Shown here in pieces: positions 29,298 through 37,892 of a stretch of 64,000 nucleotides of DNA (positions are counted from its first letter, which is position 1; every line of letters starts with the position of its first letter). The stretch covers positions 41,997 through 105,996 of the forward strand of contig PKDC01000052.1 of the NCBI GenBank assembly GCA_002862435.1, in the 5' to 3' direction. The notes below the pieces were generated by a model that did no database searches, was not told the DNA's origin, and saw nothing but the letters and a program-made list of their open reading frames with translations. Source of the stretch: Pseudomonadota bacterium (GTDB lineage Bacteria; Pseudomonadota; Gammaproteobacteria; UBA5335). The position numbers and the translations under genes were made by a program.

Positions 29298-29596
29298 GCT
29301 GTGGGATGAAAATAAAGTGTCATCCGTACAAATAAAGTCTCATCCTTGAGAATAGAGTTTCATCCTAAAAATGATCCTTACTGGCCTCGATTGTGGTTGG
29401 CGAGACGCGCAAGACCGCATGAACTAAGCGATTCGGCTGCTTGGAAGGATGAAACTATATTCTCACAATCAAGACAGCGCCCAACGCCAAACGATGCTTT
29501 GAGGATGACTGTTTACCCGGCCGCCAAGCCTGAGACTTCCACGCCAGCCCACGAAATTCGCGCAGCTTAGGATGAAACTTATTTTCATCCCACAGC
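29298..29596. mobile_element. ~0.3-kb element with IS21-like repeated ends, no transposase
   Basis: The outer ends are inverted copies of GCTGTGGGATGAAAATAA followed by a short (T)CATCC (left 29298-29325, right 29570-29596). Further copies of the AATA(A/G)AGTxTCATCC unit lie inside: two direct copies on the left (about 29330-29345 and 29346-29365) and one inverted copy on the right (29446-29465). Multiple subterminal repeats and TGT...ACA tips are known for the IS21 family. The ~80- and ~100-base segments between them encode nothing. I read it as a non-autonomous derivative or internally deleted remnant; no convincing target duplication is visible. Confidence 0.6.
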
Positions 29597-29598
29597 CG

Positions 29599-29787
29599 CC
29601 GCGCATCCATACCCAGAAATGGTTTCTGGGGCTTGACGTGATGCGGGTAGACCTCGATTTTGACAACTGCATCACCAATGTGGTGACCGACGGCGGCGTG
29701 GTCGGCAACGTCCAGGCTTCCGATGCGCGGGTCAAGGTCGAGGCCGATCCGTATATCTACACCCTGAGCCTGGGCCGGGTGTTCTGA
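29599..29787 (+). pseudogene. C-terminal remnant of an OmpW-family outer-membrane protein
   Basis: An open stretch of 62 codons ending TGA reads WFLGLDVMRVDLDFDN near its start and VEADPYIYTLSLGRVF at its end. The last two strands, DPYIYTLSLGRVF with a terminal phenylalanine, are those of OmpW-type 8-stranded barrels, where the paired motif is DPWVxxxGxGYRF. Signal peptide and the first six strands are missing; the coding frame is cut exactly at the end of the repeat element at 29298-29596. It should be non-functional. Confidence 0.62.
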
Positions 29788-29930
29788 ACCATTGGGCGAG
29801 CGCCGCTGCGGCCTTGCGGCGCTTGGTGCCGTGAGCAGGGCGTACGCGGTGCCGCCTGGCTACGAATTGGCAACCGGCGTGCCAGCCTGATGGGTGGGGT
29901 GCAGCGCGCAGATGTGGCTTGACTGTCGCG

Positions 29931-30665
29931 TCAGCGGCTGGTCAGGTAGACATCGAAGCGGGTCTGGCCGAGGCGGATGGCGTGGCTGGGTGATGGGCCG
30001 GGCAATGGTTGGGCGCCGGCAGGGCGTTTGACCACCACCCGGCCACGGGCGGCGCGGCAGGCGGCGGCAAGGAGCCGGGAATCCGGCGGATCATCGCCCA
30101 GCAGCCGCCGCAGATACTGCATTTCCCTCCCCGGCAGCGCGCTGCTGCGGTGGGGCGGGTACATGGGGTCCAGATACACCACTTGCGGACGCGCAGTTGT
30201 CGGCAAGTGATCGAGACAATCCACCGCCTCGTGATGCAACACCCGCATACGCCGGCAGACGGGCCCTGAAGCGTCATCCGCTCGTCCTCGCGCCACACCA
30301 TCCGCCAGCAACCAGGCCAGCACAGGCGAGCGTTCCAGCAAGGTGACCCGCCAGCCCAGATGGGCCAAGATGAAAGCGTCTTTGCCGAGTCCACCGGTGG
30401 CGTCGATCAGCGTGGGTGCAGCCGCCGGATCCGGCTTGCCGGCCGCACGCCCCAGCCCCTGGTGGCGATCCCCACCGCGCGCGCGGCGGTAAGTCAGCGC
30501 GCCAGAGGCGAAATCCACCCGCAACGGCGCCAGGGCGCCCTGCACATCCTGCAATGACCAGCCCGCGGCGTCGCAGGCGAGCAGCAGCCCTCCAGGCAGA
30601 GCGGCATCGGGGGGCAAGCGGGCGGGTTCCGTGGCGGAGCAAGAGGCGTCATGCATGCCTGGCAT
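29931..30665 (-). CDS. rsmJ: 16S rRNA (guanine1516-N2)-methyltransferase RsmJ
   Basis: SAM-dependent rRNA methyltransferase, 244 residues. The SAM site is [20 protein letters not shown], the second acidic site [17 protein letters not shown], and the catalytic motif [22 protein letters not shown] corresponds to the YLDPMFP block of RsmJ. The N-terminal 75 residues are variable. Two starts are possible (30665 or 30656); I kept the longer. It is divergent from the carbonic anhydrase gene, with under 100 bases for both promoters. Confidence 0.9.
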   Translation of the reverse strand: MPGMHDASCSATEPARLPPDAALPGGLLLACDAAGWSLQDVQGALAPLRVDFASGALTYRRARGGDRHQGLGRAAGKPDPAAAPTLIDATGGLGKDAFILAHLGWRVTLLERSPVLAWLLADGVARGRADDASGPVCRRMRVLHHEAVDCLDHLPTTARPQVVYLDPMYPPHRSSALPGREMQYLRRLLGDDPPDSRLLAAACRAARGRVVVKRPAGAQPLPGPSPSHAIRLGQTRFDVYLTSR

Positions 30666-30746
30666 TTTACCGGACCCGCCGGACGACTATGCTGGAGGCA
30701 TTGCCGCGGCAGTCCGGTCGCGGTCATTCACACAGGGAGGAGTGAC

Positions 30747-31283
30747 ATGATGTATCGCATCGGCTCGCGCGCGGTGGTTTGCCACGGCGAGAATTTCATC
30801 GCCGAGACGGCCGTCTTGATTGGTTCGGTGGTGCTTGAGCGGGGCGCCAGCGTGTGGTTCAATACCGTGCTGCGCGGCGATAACGAGCTGATCTCCATCG
30901 GTGAGAACAGCAACGTGCAGGACGGCGCCGTGCTGCACACCGATCCGGGCATCAAGCTCACTATCGGGAAGAACGTGACCGTCGGCCACCAGGTGATGCT
31001 GCACGGCTGCACCATCGGGGACAACAGCCTGATCGGCATCAACGCCGTGATCCTCAATCGCGCCGTGATCGGCAAGAACTGCCTGATCGGCGCCAATACC
31101 TTGATCACCGAGAACAAGCAGATTCCCGACGGCTCGATGGTGATGGGCTCGCCCGGCAAGGTGGTGCGCCCGCTTTCGCCGCCGGAGATCCAGATGCTGG
31201 CCCTGAGCGCCCAGCACTATGTGCAGAACGCCAAGCGCTATCGCACCGAGCTGGTTCCTCAGGAAGTGCCGCTCAGCGCTTGA
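30747..31283 (+). CDS. Gamma-class carbonic anhydrase-like protein (YrdA type)
   Basis: 178-residue left-handed beta-helix protein built from hexapeptide repeats ([56 protein letters not shown]). The three zinc-ligand histidines of the gamma-CA fold are present in VLHTDPG and VGHQVMLHG. YrdA/YadF-like relatives bind zinc; carbonic anhydrase activity is not certain for this subgroup. A GGGAGG six bases before the ATG at 30747 fixes the start. The stop overlaps the end of the convergent regA gene by 11 bases. Confidence 0.9.
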   Translation: MMYRIGSRAVVCHGENFIAETAVLIGSVVLERGASVWFNTVLRGDNELISIGENSNVQDGAVLHTDPGIKLTIGKNVTVGHQVMLHGCTIGDNSLIGINAVILNRAVIGKNCLIGANTLITENKQIPDGSMVMGSPGKVVRPLSPPEIQMLALSAQHYVQNAKRYRTELVPQEVPLSA

Positions 31284-31833
31284 TGGCGCGCTTGGACAGC
31301 TTGCGCTGCAGGGTGCGGCGGTGCATGTTCAGGCTGCGCGCCGCTGCCGAAATGTTGCCGCCGTGCTCGGCCAGCACGCGATGGATGTGCTCCCATTCCA
31401 GCCGCCGGACCGACAGCCGTCCGGGTTCGGAGGGTGCGTTTGGTGTGGCTTCTTCTCCGGGCGCATGGGCAAAGGCGCGCATGATGGTGTCCGCTTCCAC
31501 CGGCTTGGGCAGGTAGTAGACGGCACCCAGCTTGATGGCATCGATCGCGGTGGTGATGCTGGCATAGCCGGTCAGCACCACGATGCGGATGGCCGGATTG
31601 ATCGCCCGCAGCGGTTCGATCAGATCCAGGCCCGATTCCCCTTCCAGCAGGCGCAGGTCGAGCACGGCGTGGGTCGGCGGCTGGGCGCGGGCTAGTTGCA
31701 GCGCCTGGATCCCTGCACGCGCCCAATGCACCGTGAAGCCGCGCCGCGTCAGGGCGCGGGCCATCACAGGCCCGAACGCCTCATCGTCATCGACCAGCAG
31801 CAGGCTGGATTCCACGGTCGTCTGGAACGGCAT
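31273..31833 (-). CDS. regA: RegA/PrrA-family response regulator
   Basis: 186-residue redox response regulator. The receiver domain (about 8-125) has the acidic pair in [11 protein letters not shown], the phosphoacceptor Asp in [14 protein letters not shown] and the Lys in YYLPKPVE. After a linker, a Fis-type helix-turn-helix forms the C-terminus ([30 protein letters not shown]), the hallmark of RegA/ActR/RoxR. It is encoded downstream of and overlapping its kinase gene (regB) by 47 bases. In relatives it controls energy metabolism in response to the quinone and thiol redox state. Confidence 0.9.
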   Translation of the reverse strand: MPFQTTVESSLLLVDDDEAFGPVMARALTRRGFTVHWARAGIQALQLARAQPPTHAVLDLRLLEGESGLDLIEPLRAINPAIRIVVLTGYASITTAIDAIKLGAVYYLPKPVEADTIMRAFAHAPGEEATPNAPSEPGRLSVRRLEWEHIHRVLAEHGGNISAAARSLNMHRRTLQRKLSKRAIKR

Positions 31834-33124
31834 CTTTCAATTCCCTCGCAACAGTCGAGGTCAGGATGGGCAGCGTCACGCGCGCGCAGCTCCCCCGCCC
31901 CTGACCAAACTCCAGCGTCAATTCCCCGCCCATGCGCCGGATCACACTCTGGGCCAGAAACAGCCCCAGGCCGTGACCGCTGGCCTTGTCGCTGACCCCC
32001 ATCTGACCCAGGCGCGGCGCCAGGTGGGCGGCCACTCCCGGACCTTCATCGCGCACCGATAGCATGAGACGCGCGGCATCCCAATCGACACCGATTGCGA
32101 TGGGGCGGTCGCTGGCGTCGGCTGCATTGTTGAGCAGGCTGAGCAGGGACTGGATCAGCGTTTCGTCCACCACCAGACGGGGCGCGGGCCGGGGCTTCCC
32201 CCAATTAACCCGCACCGCATGACCCGGACGCAACAGGTTGAATCGCGCCAAGGTCTGGCGCAGCAATTGATCGGCTGTTTGCACGCCGGCCCCCTCGCCC
32301 CGTGGTTCGCCGCCGGCAGTGAGTACCCGTCCCAGGCTTTCCCGGCAGCGATCCACCTGGCTCTTGAGTAACGTCAGATCATCCTGGATCGCTGGGTCGG
32401 TGGGGCAACGTTCGCGCAACTCCTCCACCAACAGGGTCATGGTTGACAAGGGCGTGCCCAGTTCATGAGCGGCGCCGGCGGCCAGCGCCCCCAGGGCCAC
32501 GATTTGCTGATCGCGCAAGGCACCTTCGCGGGCGCGGGCCAGGCCTTCTTCCCGTTCGCGCAATTCATCGGCCATCGCCGCCACGAAGAACGCCATTACC
32601 CCCGCTGCCAGCACGAAGCTGCCCCACATGCCCACCAGATGCAGGTTGAAACTGTCGTGAGCCATCCCCGGCGCGTGCGGGAGGGGGATATTCCAGAACA
32701 TCACGCCGGTGTAGCAGGCCACCGAGACCAGTGCGAGTGAACCCGTATCGCGCGCCGGCAGGGTGGAAGCCGCCACCGCCAACGGCAAAAGATACAGGGA
32801 TGCAAAGGGGTTGGCATGGCCCCCCGTGACGTAGAGCAGGGCAGTCAGCCCCGCGATATCAATCAATAAATGGCGCAGGAAACGCGCCCGAGTCACCGAC
32901 TCGGCGTGCCGCGTGAGTTGCCAGGCGCTCAGGTTGTCCCCCGCCATGAGCAACAGGACGGCCAGCGGCAGCGCCACAGGCACGGCCAGTCCGACGAGGA
33001 GTTGGGTGACCCCCACCACCACCGCCAGCCCGACGATGGCGGTGCCGCGCAGCAACACCAGTCGACGCAGGTTGTTGACTGGCAGTGGCCCGCTCATCTT
33101 GTTGGGCACGGTATTCAGCGTCAT
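31787..33124 (-). CDS. regB: RegB/PrrB-family redox sensor histidine kinase
   Basis: 445-residue membrane kinase with six predicted N-terminal TM segments and the quinone-binding motif GGHANPFASLYLLPLA between TM3 and TM4. The H-box is AAGAAHELGTPLSTM, the RegB signature. A cysteine in QVDRCRESLGRVL lies exactly 40 residues after the phosphorylated histidine, the same spacing as His225 and the redox-active Cys265 of Rhodobacter RegB. The N- and G-boxes follow (LLNNAADASD, VRDEGPGV, GHGLGLFLA). Partner of RegA; signals oxygen or redox state to global metabolism in relatives. Confidence 0.92.
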   Translation of the reverse strand: MTLNTVPNKMSGPLPVNNLRRLVLLRGTAIVGLAVVVGVTQLLVGLAVPVALPLAVLLLMAGDNLSAWQLTRHAESVTRARFLRHLLIDIAGLTALLYVTGGHANPFASLYLLPLAVAASTLPARDTGSLALVSVACYTGVMFWNIPLPHAPGMAHDSFNLHLVGMWGSFVLAAGVMAFFVAAMADELREREEGLARAREGALRDQQIVALGALAAGAAHELGTPLSTMTLLVEELRERCPTDPAIQDDLTLLKSQVDRCRESLGRVLTAGGEPRGEGAGVQTADQLLRQTLARFNLLRPGHAVRVNWGKPRPAPRLVVDETLIQSLLSLLNNAADASDRPIAIGVDWDAARLMLSVRDEGPGVAAHLAPRLGQMGVSDKASGHGLGLFLAQSVIRRMGGELTLEFGQGRGSCARVTLPILTSTVARELKDAVPDDRGIQPAAGR

Positions 33125-33328
33125 GGCTTGGATTATACGGCGCTCCCTTGCGGAGGAGCTGCGACAAATTGCCGCAGCTTGGACGGTGCTCGGCAGTGCT
33201 CGGGACGGATCGTTGCCGGGCCGGGCAAAGAAGATGTGTGTGTAATCGGCGTGCGGGGGCGCTTGGCGGGAGGAAACAGGGTGGCATCATGGCAAGAGCG
33301 CGATGACGCGATGTAAGGTGCAGCGGCT

Positions 33329-33919
33329 TCAGGGCAGGGTGATGGGCAGGCCCCGATGGGCAGCGGGGCGCTGCAGACCGTCCTCGACCTGGGTGCGGGT
33401 GGCCGGGTCAGTGAGGTGTTCAATGAGGAAGAGGGCGAAATCCATGGCGGTACCGGGTCCGCGCGAGGTGATGATCGGCCCGTCCACGACGACAGCCGCC
33501 GAGGTGTCGAGCACGAGACCCGGGATGTCCAGAGGTTCGAGAAAACCGGGATAAGCAGTCGCCCACCGGCCGTTCAGTAAGCCCTGTTGCGCCAGCACGC
33601 TCGGCGCCGCGCAGATGGCTGCCACTTGCCGTCCCTGGGCAATCTGGCGGGTCAACAACACCGCAAGGCGTGGATCTTGTCCCAGTCGCCGGGCGCCCTC
33701 GGCCCCGCCGGGAAGAACGATCAGATCAAATGACGCCTCAACCACCGTGTCCAGGGTGGTGTCCGGCAACAGTCGGACACCCCGGCTGGCGAGGACCGGA
33801 CCCGCTTCCAAGCCCGCCACCGTGACCTCGATCCCTGCGCGTCGCAGCAGATCGATGATGGTGACGGCTTCCATTTCCTCGCATCCCGTGGCCAGCGGCA
33901 CCAGTACGCGCGGGGGCAT
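33329..33919 (-). CDS. DJ-1/YajL-family protein
   Basis: 196-residue DJ-1 superfamily protein (YajL-like chaperone, deglycase or glyoxalase). The N-terminal VLVPLATGCEEMEAVTIIDLLRRAG carries the conserved glutamate, and AAICAAPSVLAQQGLL holds the oxidisable nucleophile cysteine in its elbow. DLIVLPGGAEGARRL is the substrate-side glycine loop. Deglycase activity in the family is debated, so only the general class is claimed. It stands 17 bases upstream of the ctpA stop in the same direction. Confidence 0.9.
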   Translation of the reverse strand: MPPRVLVPLATGCEEMEAVTIIDLLRRAGIEVTVAGLEAGPVLASRGVRLLPDTTLDTVVEASFDLIVLPGGAEGARRLGQDPRLAVLLTRQIAQGRQVAAICAAPSVLAQQGLLNGRWATAYPGFLEPLDIPGLVLDTSAAVVVDGPIITSRGPGTAMDFALFLIEHLTDPATRTQVEDGLQRPAAHRGLPITLP

Positions 33920-33936
33920 GGCGTCGTCTCCTGCGC

Positions 33937-35244
33937 TCAGCGTCGCGACTGCACCAGGGTCATGCCCTTGAGCAGGTTGAGCGATTCATAGAGCTGATAG
34001 TCCGTGGCCACCAGGCCGCCATCTTTTTCTTCCGGCGCGGTCGGCGTGGCCACGGGGGCGGCCTTGCCTTCAGGCGCCAAGCGACCGCTGAGATCGGATT
34101 CGCGCAACAGCCCGGCCGGAGCGTCCACCTTGCTGACCTTGACAGGCTGCAAGGCAATGTCGGGGTCGATGCCCTCGGCCTGGATCGAACGGCCTCCGGG
34201 CGTGTAGTAGCGGGCCGTGGTGAGCTTGATGGCATCGCCACTGGGCAGGGGCAGCACGGTCTGAACCGAGCCTTTGCCGAAGGTGCGGGTTCCCACGACC
34301 AGTGCGCGTTTGTTGTCCTGCAGGGCGCCGGCCACGATCTCCGAGGCCGAGGCGGACCCGCCATTCACCAGCACGACCATGGGCGCGCCGCGCAGGCTGT
34401 CACCCGGCTTGGATGGGAAATCCTGGCGGCTGGTTTTTTCCCGCCCCTGGGTATAGACCACCAGTCCCGAATCCTGGAAGACGTCAGTGACCTCCACCGC
34501 TGCCGTGAGCAAGCCGCCGGGATTGTTGCGCAGGTCCAGCACCAGGCCGCGCAGGGGGGCTTTGTTTTCGGCGACCAGTTTGCTCAGCGCATCTTCCAGA
34601 TCCTTGCCCGCATCGTTGCGGAATTGGGTGATGCGGACATAGCCATAGCCCGGCTCCAGCAACCGCCGCTTGACGCTCTGGACGTTGATGACATCGCGGG
34701 TCAGGGTCACCACGAACGGCGCATCCTGTTTTTCACGCAGGATGGTGAGGCGAATCTGGCTGCCGGGCTCGCCCCGCATGCGGTTCACGGCATCGGTCAG
34801 GCTCAGGCCTTTGACCTGGGTGTCGTCGAGCTTGATGATGAGGTCGCCGGGCTGCAGGCCGGCGCGGGCGGCGGGCGTATCGTCGATGGGGGTAACCACC
34901 TTGACGAAGCCATCTTCCATCTGCACCTCAATGCCCAGGCCGCCGAAACGGCCGCTGGTATTGATCTGCATTTCCTTGAACTCGGACGCATCCAGGTAGG
35001 AGGAGTGCGGATCGAGACCCGACAGCATGCCGCGGATGGCATTCTGCATCAGCGCGCTCTCATCCACCGGCTCGACGTATTCCTGCTTGACCCGCTCGAG
35101 GATCTCGACAAAGTTGCGAATATCGTCCAGCGGGACTTTCTGGTTACTGGCCTTGTCGGCCAGTACCGATTGACCTACGCCGAGACCCAGGCCCAGGAGC
35201 AGGCCCATCAAGAGGAACCACCCGCCGCGTCCTTTGGAATTCAT
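33937..35244 (-). CDS. ctpA: C-terminal processing protease CtpA (S41)
   Basis: 435-residue periplasmic serine protease that cleaves C-termini of envelope proteins. An N-terminal signal anchor (FLLMGLLLGLGLGVGQSVLA) is followed by a PDZ domain (GLGIEVQMEDGFVKVVTPIDDTPA region to about 170) and the S41 catalytic domain: VDLNNPGGLL-type LRNNPGGLLTAAV, the nucleophile in NGGSASASEIVAGAL and the lysine in GTRTFGKGSVQTV, a Ser-Lys dyad. Downstream of envC, which is the usual gammaproteobacterial order; a role in turnover of peptidoglycan hydrolase regulators is known for relatives. Confidence 0.95.
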   Translation of the reverse strand: MNSKGRGGWFLLMGLLLGLGLGVGQSVLADKASNQKVPLDDIRNFVEILERVKQEYVEPVDESALMQNAIRGMLSGLDPHSSYLDASEFKEMQINTSGRFGGLGIEVQMEDGFVKVVTPIDDTPAARAGLQPGDLIIKLDDTQVKGLSLTDAVNRMRGEPGSQIRLTILREKQDAPFVVTLTRDVINVQSVKRRLLEPGYGYVRITQFRNDAGKDLEDALSKLVAENKAPLRGLVLDLRNNPGGLLTAAVEVTDVFQDSGLVVYTQGREKTSRQDFPSKPGDSLRGAPMVVLVNGGSASASEIVAGALQDNKRALVVGTRTFGKGSVQTVLPLPSGDAIKLTTARYYTPGGRSIQAEGIDPDIALQPVKVSKVDAPAGLLRESDLSGRLAPEGKAAPVATPTAPEEKDGGLVATDYQLYESLNLLKGMTLVQSRR

Positions 35245-35388
35245 CGTTTGCCCTTGTGATTTGGAAAGCTAGCCAGCTCCGCGCGCCCAAGACTTCCGGC
35301 TGCTAAAGCCGAAGCGATCGGCGCGATGGTATGCCGGACACTATAACGCTTTTCATGCGGCCAGTGATGCGCAACTGGGTAATTTCTT

Positions 35389-36561
35389 TCACTTTCGGTT
35401 CGCAACTAGCCAGCGCTCCGGATTGACGGGATTTCCCCCCTGGCGAATTTCGAAATACAACGCCGGGGTCGCACGGCCACCGCTGGTTCCCACGCGCCCC
35501 AGTACCTCGCCGGCGCGCACCCGTTCGCCGGGACGGCGGAACAGGATCTGGTTGTGGCCATAGAGGCTCAGGAAGCCGCCACCATGATCCACAATCCCCA
35601 CCAGGCCGTAATGGGGCATCCAGGCGGTAAACAGCACTTCGCCATCCGCCACTGCATGCACCTGTGCGCCTTCCGGTGCGCCGATCAGCAGTCCCTGCCA
35701 TTGCATCCGGCCTTCCTGGCGCTCGGTCCCGAAACGTGCCTTGATCACGCCCTGGACCGGCCAGCCGAGGCGGCCCTTGAGCGGGCGGAAAGAGCCTCTT
35801 GGGAAAGCGGTGGAGACTGTGGGGGCGGCAAGGACTTCCTTTGAATGAAGCGCCTGTGGGGCGGCCTTGCCTGTGGGCAAATCGGCCACGACTTTTTCCA
35901 GGCGTGCGCGATCCGACTGCAGTTGTTCGATGGCTTCGCCTCGGCTGGCCAATGTGCCGGCCAGGCGTTTCACCGCCCGCTCGCGCTCGGCCCGCGCCTG
36001 TCGCAGGCTTTCGGTCACCGCAACCTGCTCCGTCAGTAATCGGGCGGTCGTTTCCTGTTCTTCGCGTGCAGCCGCGCGCAGTCGCGCGAGTTCGGTGAGT
36101 TGGTCGCGGGCGACGTCGATCTGATCAATCTGGGACTGCTGGAGGTATTGCAGGTAGGTCAGCCAACGGCCGGTGCGTGCGGGGTCGGTGGGGCTGAGAA
36201 ATACCTTGAGCCAGGGATCGTCCCCCATCGCCTGCCGCGCGCGGAGTTGTGCCGATAAGTTGGCGCGGTTGCGCCGCAACTGGATTTCCTGCTCGTGGAT
36301 AGCAGTCTGGGTCGCAGCCAGTCGTTGCGCCCCGGCCGCCAGATCATCCTGCAAGGCATTGGTTTTGCGGGCGGCATCCGCAAGGGCTTGTTCCGCCCGC
36401 TTGAGGGCCGCCACGGCGCGGCCGTGGATGCTGCGGTCCTTGTCGATCTGGCGCTCCAGCGTGGCAATCCGGCTTTCGATGCGTGCCAACCGGGCCTCGT
36501 TCTTTTCAGCCTGGGCGTTGAAGGGGAGGTACAGCAAGGCAGCAATGCCCGCTAGCGCCAT
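35389..36561 (-). CDS. envC: Murein hydrolase activator EnvC
   Basis: Periplasmic activator of division amidases AmiA/AmiB. After a signal peptide (MALAGIAALLYLPFNAQA) come two long coiled-coil stretches (about 20-230, rich in E, R, Q, L) and a C-terminal LytM/M23 domain (VHAVADGEVLFTAWMPHYGLVGIVDHGGGFLSLYGHN in parts, TPALYFEIRQGG). Zinc-binding residues are missing (MQWQGLLI, ALYFEIR), as in EnvC, so no peptidase activity is expected. I start at 36561; an in-frame ATG at 36648 would leave only 14 bases to the divergent rhodanese gene. ctpA follows after 144 bases. Confidence 0.9.
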   Translation of the reverse strand: MALAGIAALLYLPFNAQAEKNEARLARIESRIATLERQIDKDRSIHGRAVAALKRAEQALADAARKTNALQDDLAAGAQRLAATQTAIHEQEIQLRRNRANLSAQLRARQAMGDDPWLKVFLSPTDPARTGRWLTYLQYLQQSQIDQIDVARDQLTELARLRAAAREEQETTARLLTEQVAVTESLRQARAERERAVKRLAGTLASRGEAIEQLQSDRARLEKVVADLPTGKAAPQALHSKEVLAAPTVSTAFPRGSFRPLKGRLGWPVQGVIKARFGTERQEGRMQWQGLLIGAPEGAQVHAVADGEVLFTAWMPHYGLVGIVDHGGGFLSLYGHNQILFRRPGERVRAGEVLGRVGTSGGRATPALYFEIRQGGNPVNPERWLVANRK

Positions 36562-36662
36562 CCACCCACGCCAGATGTGTGGGCTGGAGGTGCCAAGGCT
36601 ATAATGGTGCGCTTGATGCTCCCCGCGGGGGCCCTTTCGACCTGTCATACCGGATTATCCGA

Positions 36663-37085
36663 ATGTCCATCATGCCGTTTATCGTTGCCCATCCCTACCT
36701 CTTCGGGGCCCTGGGGATCGTGCTGATCCTCATCGTGGTGATGGAAGTGCAGCGGGCTCGCCGCCGTGGAGGCGGGGTCGATGCTGCCACCGCAGTTCAC
36801 TTGATCAATCGCGAGGACGCCTGGGTGCTGGACGTGCGCGATGTGGCTGCGTTCAAACAAGGGCACATCATCGAGGCCAGAAATATACCGGAAGCGCGGC
36901 TGGATGAGTCACTGTCTTCCCTGGAGCCGCACAAGGATCGTCCGGTGATCGTCTGTTGCGAGGAGGGCAACCGTGCGGCGTCGGTGGTCGAACGGCTCGC
37001 TCGCGCCGGTTTTGCCCGGCCGTTGCTCTTGCGCGGCGGGCTGCGCGCGTGGCGGGAGGCCGAACTCCCCCTGGAAAAACGCTGA
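36663..37085 (+). CDS. Membrane-anchored rhodanese-like protein (YibN type)
   Basis: 140-residue protein with one N-terminal TM helix (HPYLFGALGIVLILIVVMEV) and a rhodanese domain (about 35-135). The active-site loop is IVCCEEGNRAASVVERL, where the second cysteine is the persulfide-forming residue of the CxxGxR-type loop. YibN-like rhodaneses lie upstream of grxC-secB-gpsA in many gammaproteobacteria, as here; E. coli YibN contacts the membrane-insertion machinery. The function may be sulfur transfer or regulation. The ATG at 36663 is the usual start; the ATG at 36672 is an alternative. Confidence 0.9.
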   Translation: MSIMPFIVAHPYLFGALGIVLILIVVMEVQRARRRGGGVDAATAVHLINREDAWVLDVRDVAAFKQGHIIEARNIPEARLDESLSSLEPHKDRPVIVCCEEGNRAASVVERLARAGFARPLLLRGGLRAWREAELPLEKR

Positions 37086-37092
37086 ACCGGCT

Positions 37093-37344
37093 ATGAAGGT
37101 CGAACTGTTCACCTTGGCTTGGTGTCCGTTTTGCGTCCGGGCCCGTGCACTATTGGACCGTTACAGCGTGACTTATGAGGAAATCCCGGTGGACCGGGAC
37201 CCTGTGCGTCGCAGCGAGGTGCGGACCCGCAGTGGCCGCCAGACCTTGCCGCAACTGTTTGTCGATGGTCGCCATGTGGGCGATTGCGAGGAAATGCTGG
37301 CCTTGGACCGCACCGGACGGCTGCGGGCGATTCTTGGCCTCTGA
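37093..37344 (+). CDS. grxC: Glutaredoxin 3 (GrxC)
   Basis: 83-residue classical dithiol glutaredoxin. The active site is WCPFC at residues 10-14 (CPYC in E. coli), with the glutathione-binding TLPQLFVDG (cis-proline) and the C-terminal GGDD-type site replaced by VGDCEEML, which carries an extra cysteine. It reduces mixed disulfides with glutathione. The gene lies seven bases after the rhodanese stop and precedes secB, as in E. coli. Confidence 0.93.
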   Translation: MKVELFTLAWCPFCVRARALLDRYSVTYEEIPVDRDPVRRSEVRTRSGRQTLPQLFVDGRHVGDCEEMLALDRTGRLRAILGL

Positions 37345-37407
37345 ATGGGGCTGGCGATCCTCCGCGGACCAGCCCTGCTTTGATCTGACCCTTAAGGAAC
37401 CGCCTCA

Positions 37408-37878
37408 ATGGAACAACCCATGCAAGACAGCAATACCCAGCGCCAGCTTCAGATTCTTAAGGTCTACCTGAAGGATGCGTCTTTCGAATTGCCCATGGGC
37501 GCCACTTTGTTCGGTCTCAATGTCCAGCCGGTCATGAAGGTGGACATGGACCACAGCGCCACCCAGTTGACTGCTGACCAATACGAGGCGGTGTTGCGGG
37601 TATCGGTCACCGCCCAGATCGAGGGCAAGGTGGCTTTCATGGTAGAAGTCCATCAGGCGGGCCTGTTCCTGGTCCAGGGGCTCAACACCATGGAGCTCGA
37701 TGCCGTGAGCAACGCATTTTTCCCCAATGCCCTGTTCCCCTACGCCCGCGAGGCAGTTTCCGACCTTGTGACCAAAGGCGGGCTGCCGCAACTGTTGCTG
37801 GCGCCGGTGAATTTCGATCTGCTCTATGCCCAGCGCCTGCAGCAGCGCCAGGCCAGCGCCGTCAAGCCCAACGCCTGA
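37408..37878 (+). CDS. secB: Protein-export chaperone SecB
   Basis: 156-residue homotetrameric chaperone that keeps preproteins unfolded and delivers them to SecA. The N-terminal ILKVYLKDASFELPMG, VNTMELD-like GLNTMELDAVSNAFFPNALFPYAREAVSDL and the LAPVNFDLLYAQRL end are diagnostic. The ATG at 37408 is used; the second ATG (37420) is possible. In the yibN-grxC-secB-gpsA order, as in E. coli, with 14 bases to gpsA. Confidence 0.96.
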   Translation: MEQPMQDSNTQRQLQILKVYLKDASFELPMGATLFGLNVQPVMKVDMDHSATQLTADQYEAVLRVSVTAQIEGKVAFMVEVHQAGLFLVQGLNTMELDAVSNAFFPNALFPYAREAVSDLVTKGGLPQLLLAPVNFDLLYAQRLQQRQASAVKPNA

Positions 37879-37892
37879 GGCGATTCAGCGAT

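Noticed and set aside
29298-29365. The TCATCC repeats as a regulator binding array for glmS
   Set aside because: The same unit recurs inverted at the right tip (29570-29596), which fits element ends better than an operator array.
30009-30745. Plus-strand frames in rsmJ as additional genes
   Set aside because: Shadows of rsmJ with no ribosome binding site or motif.
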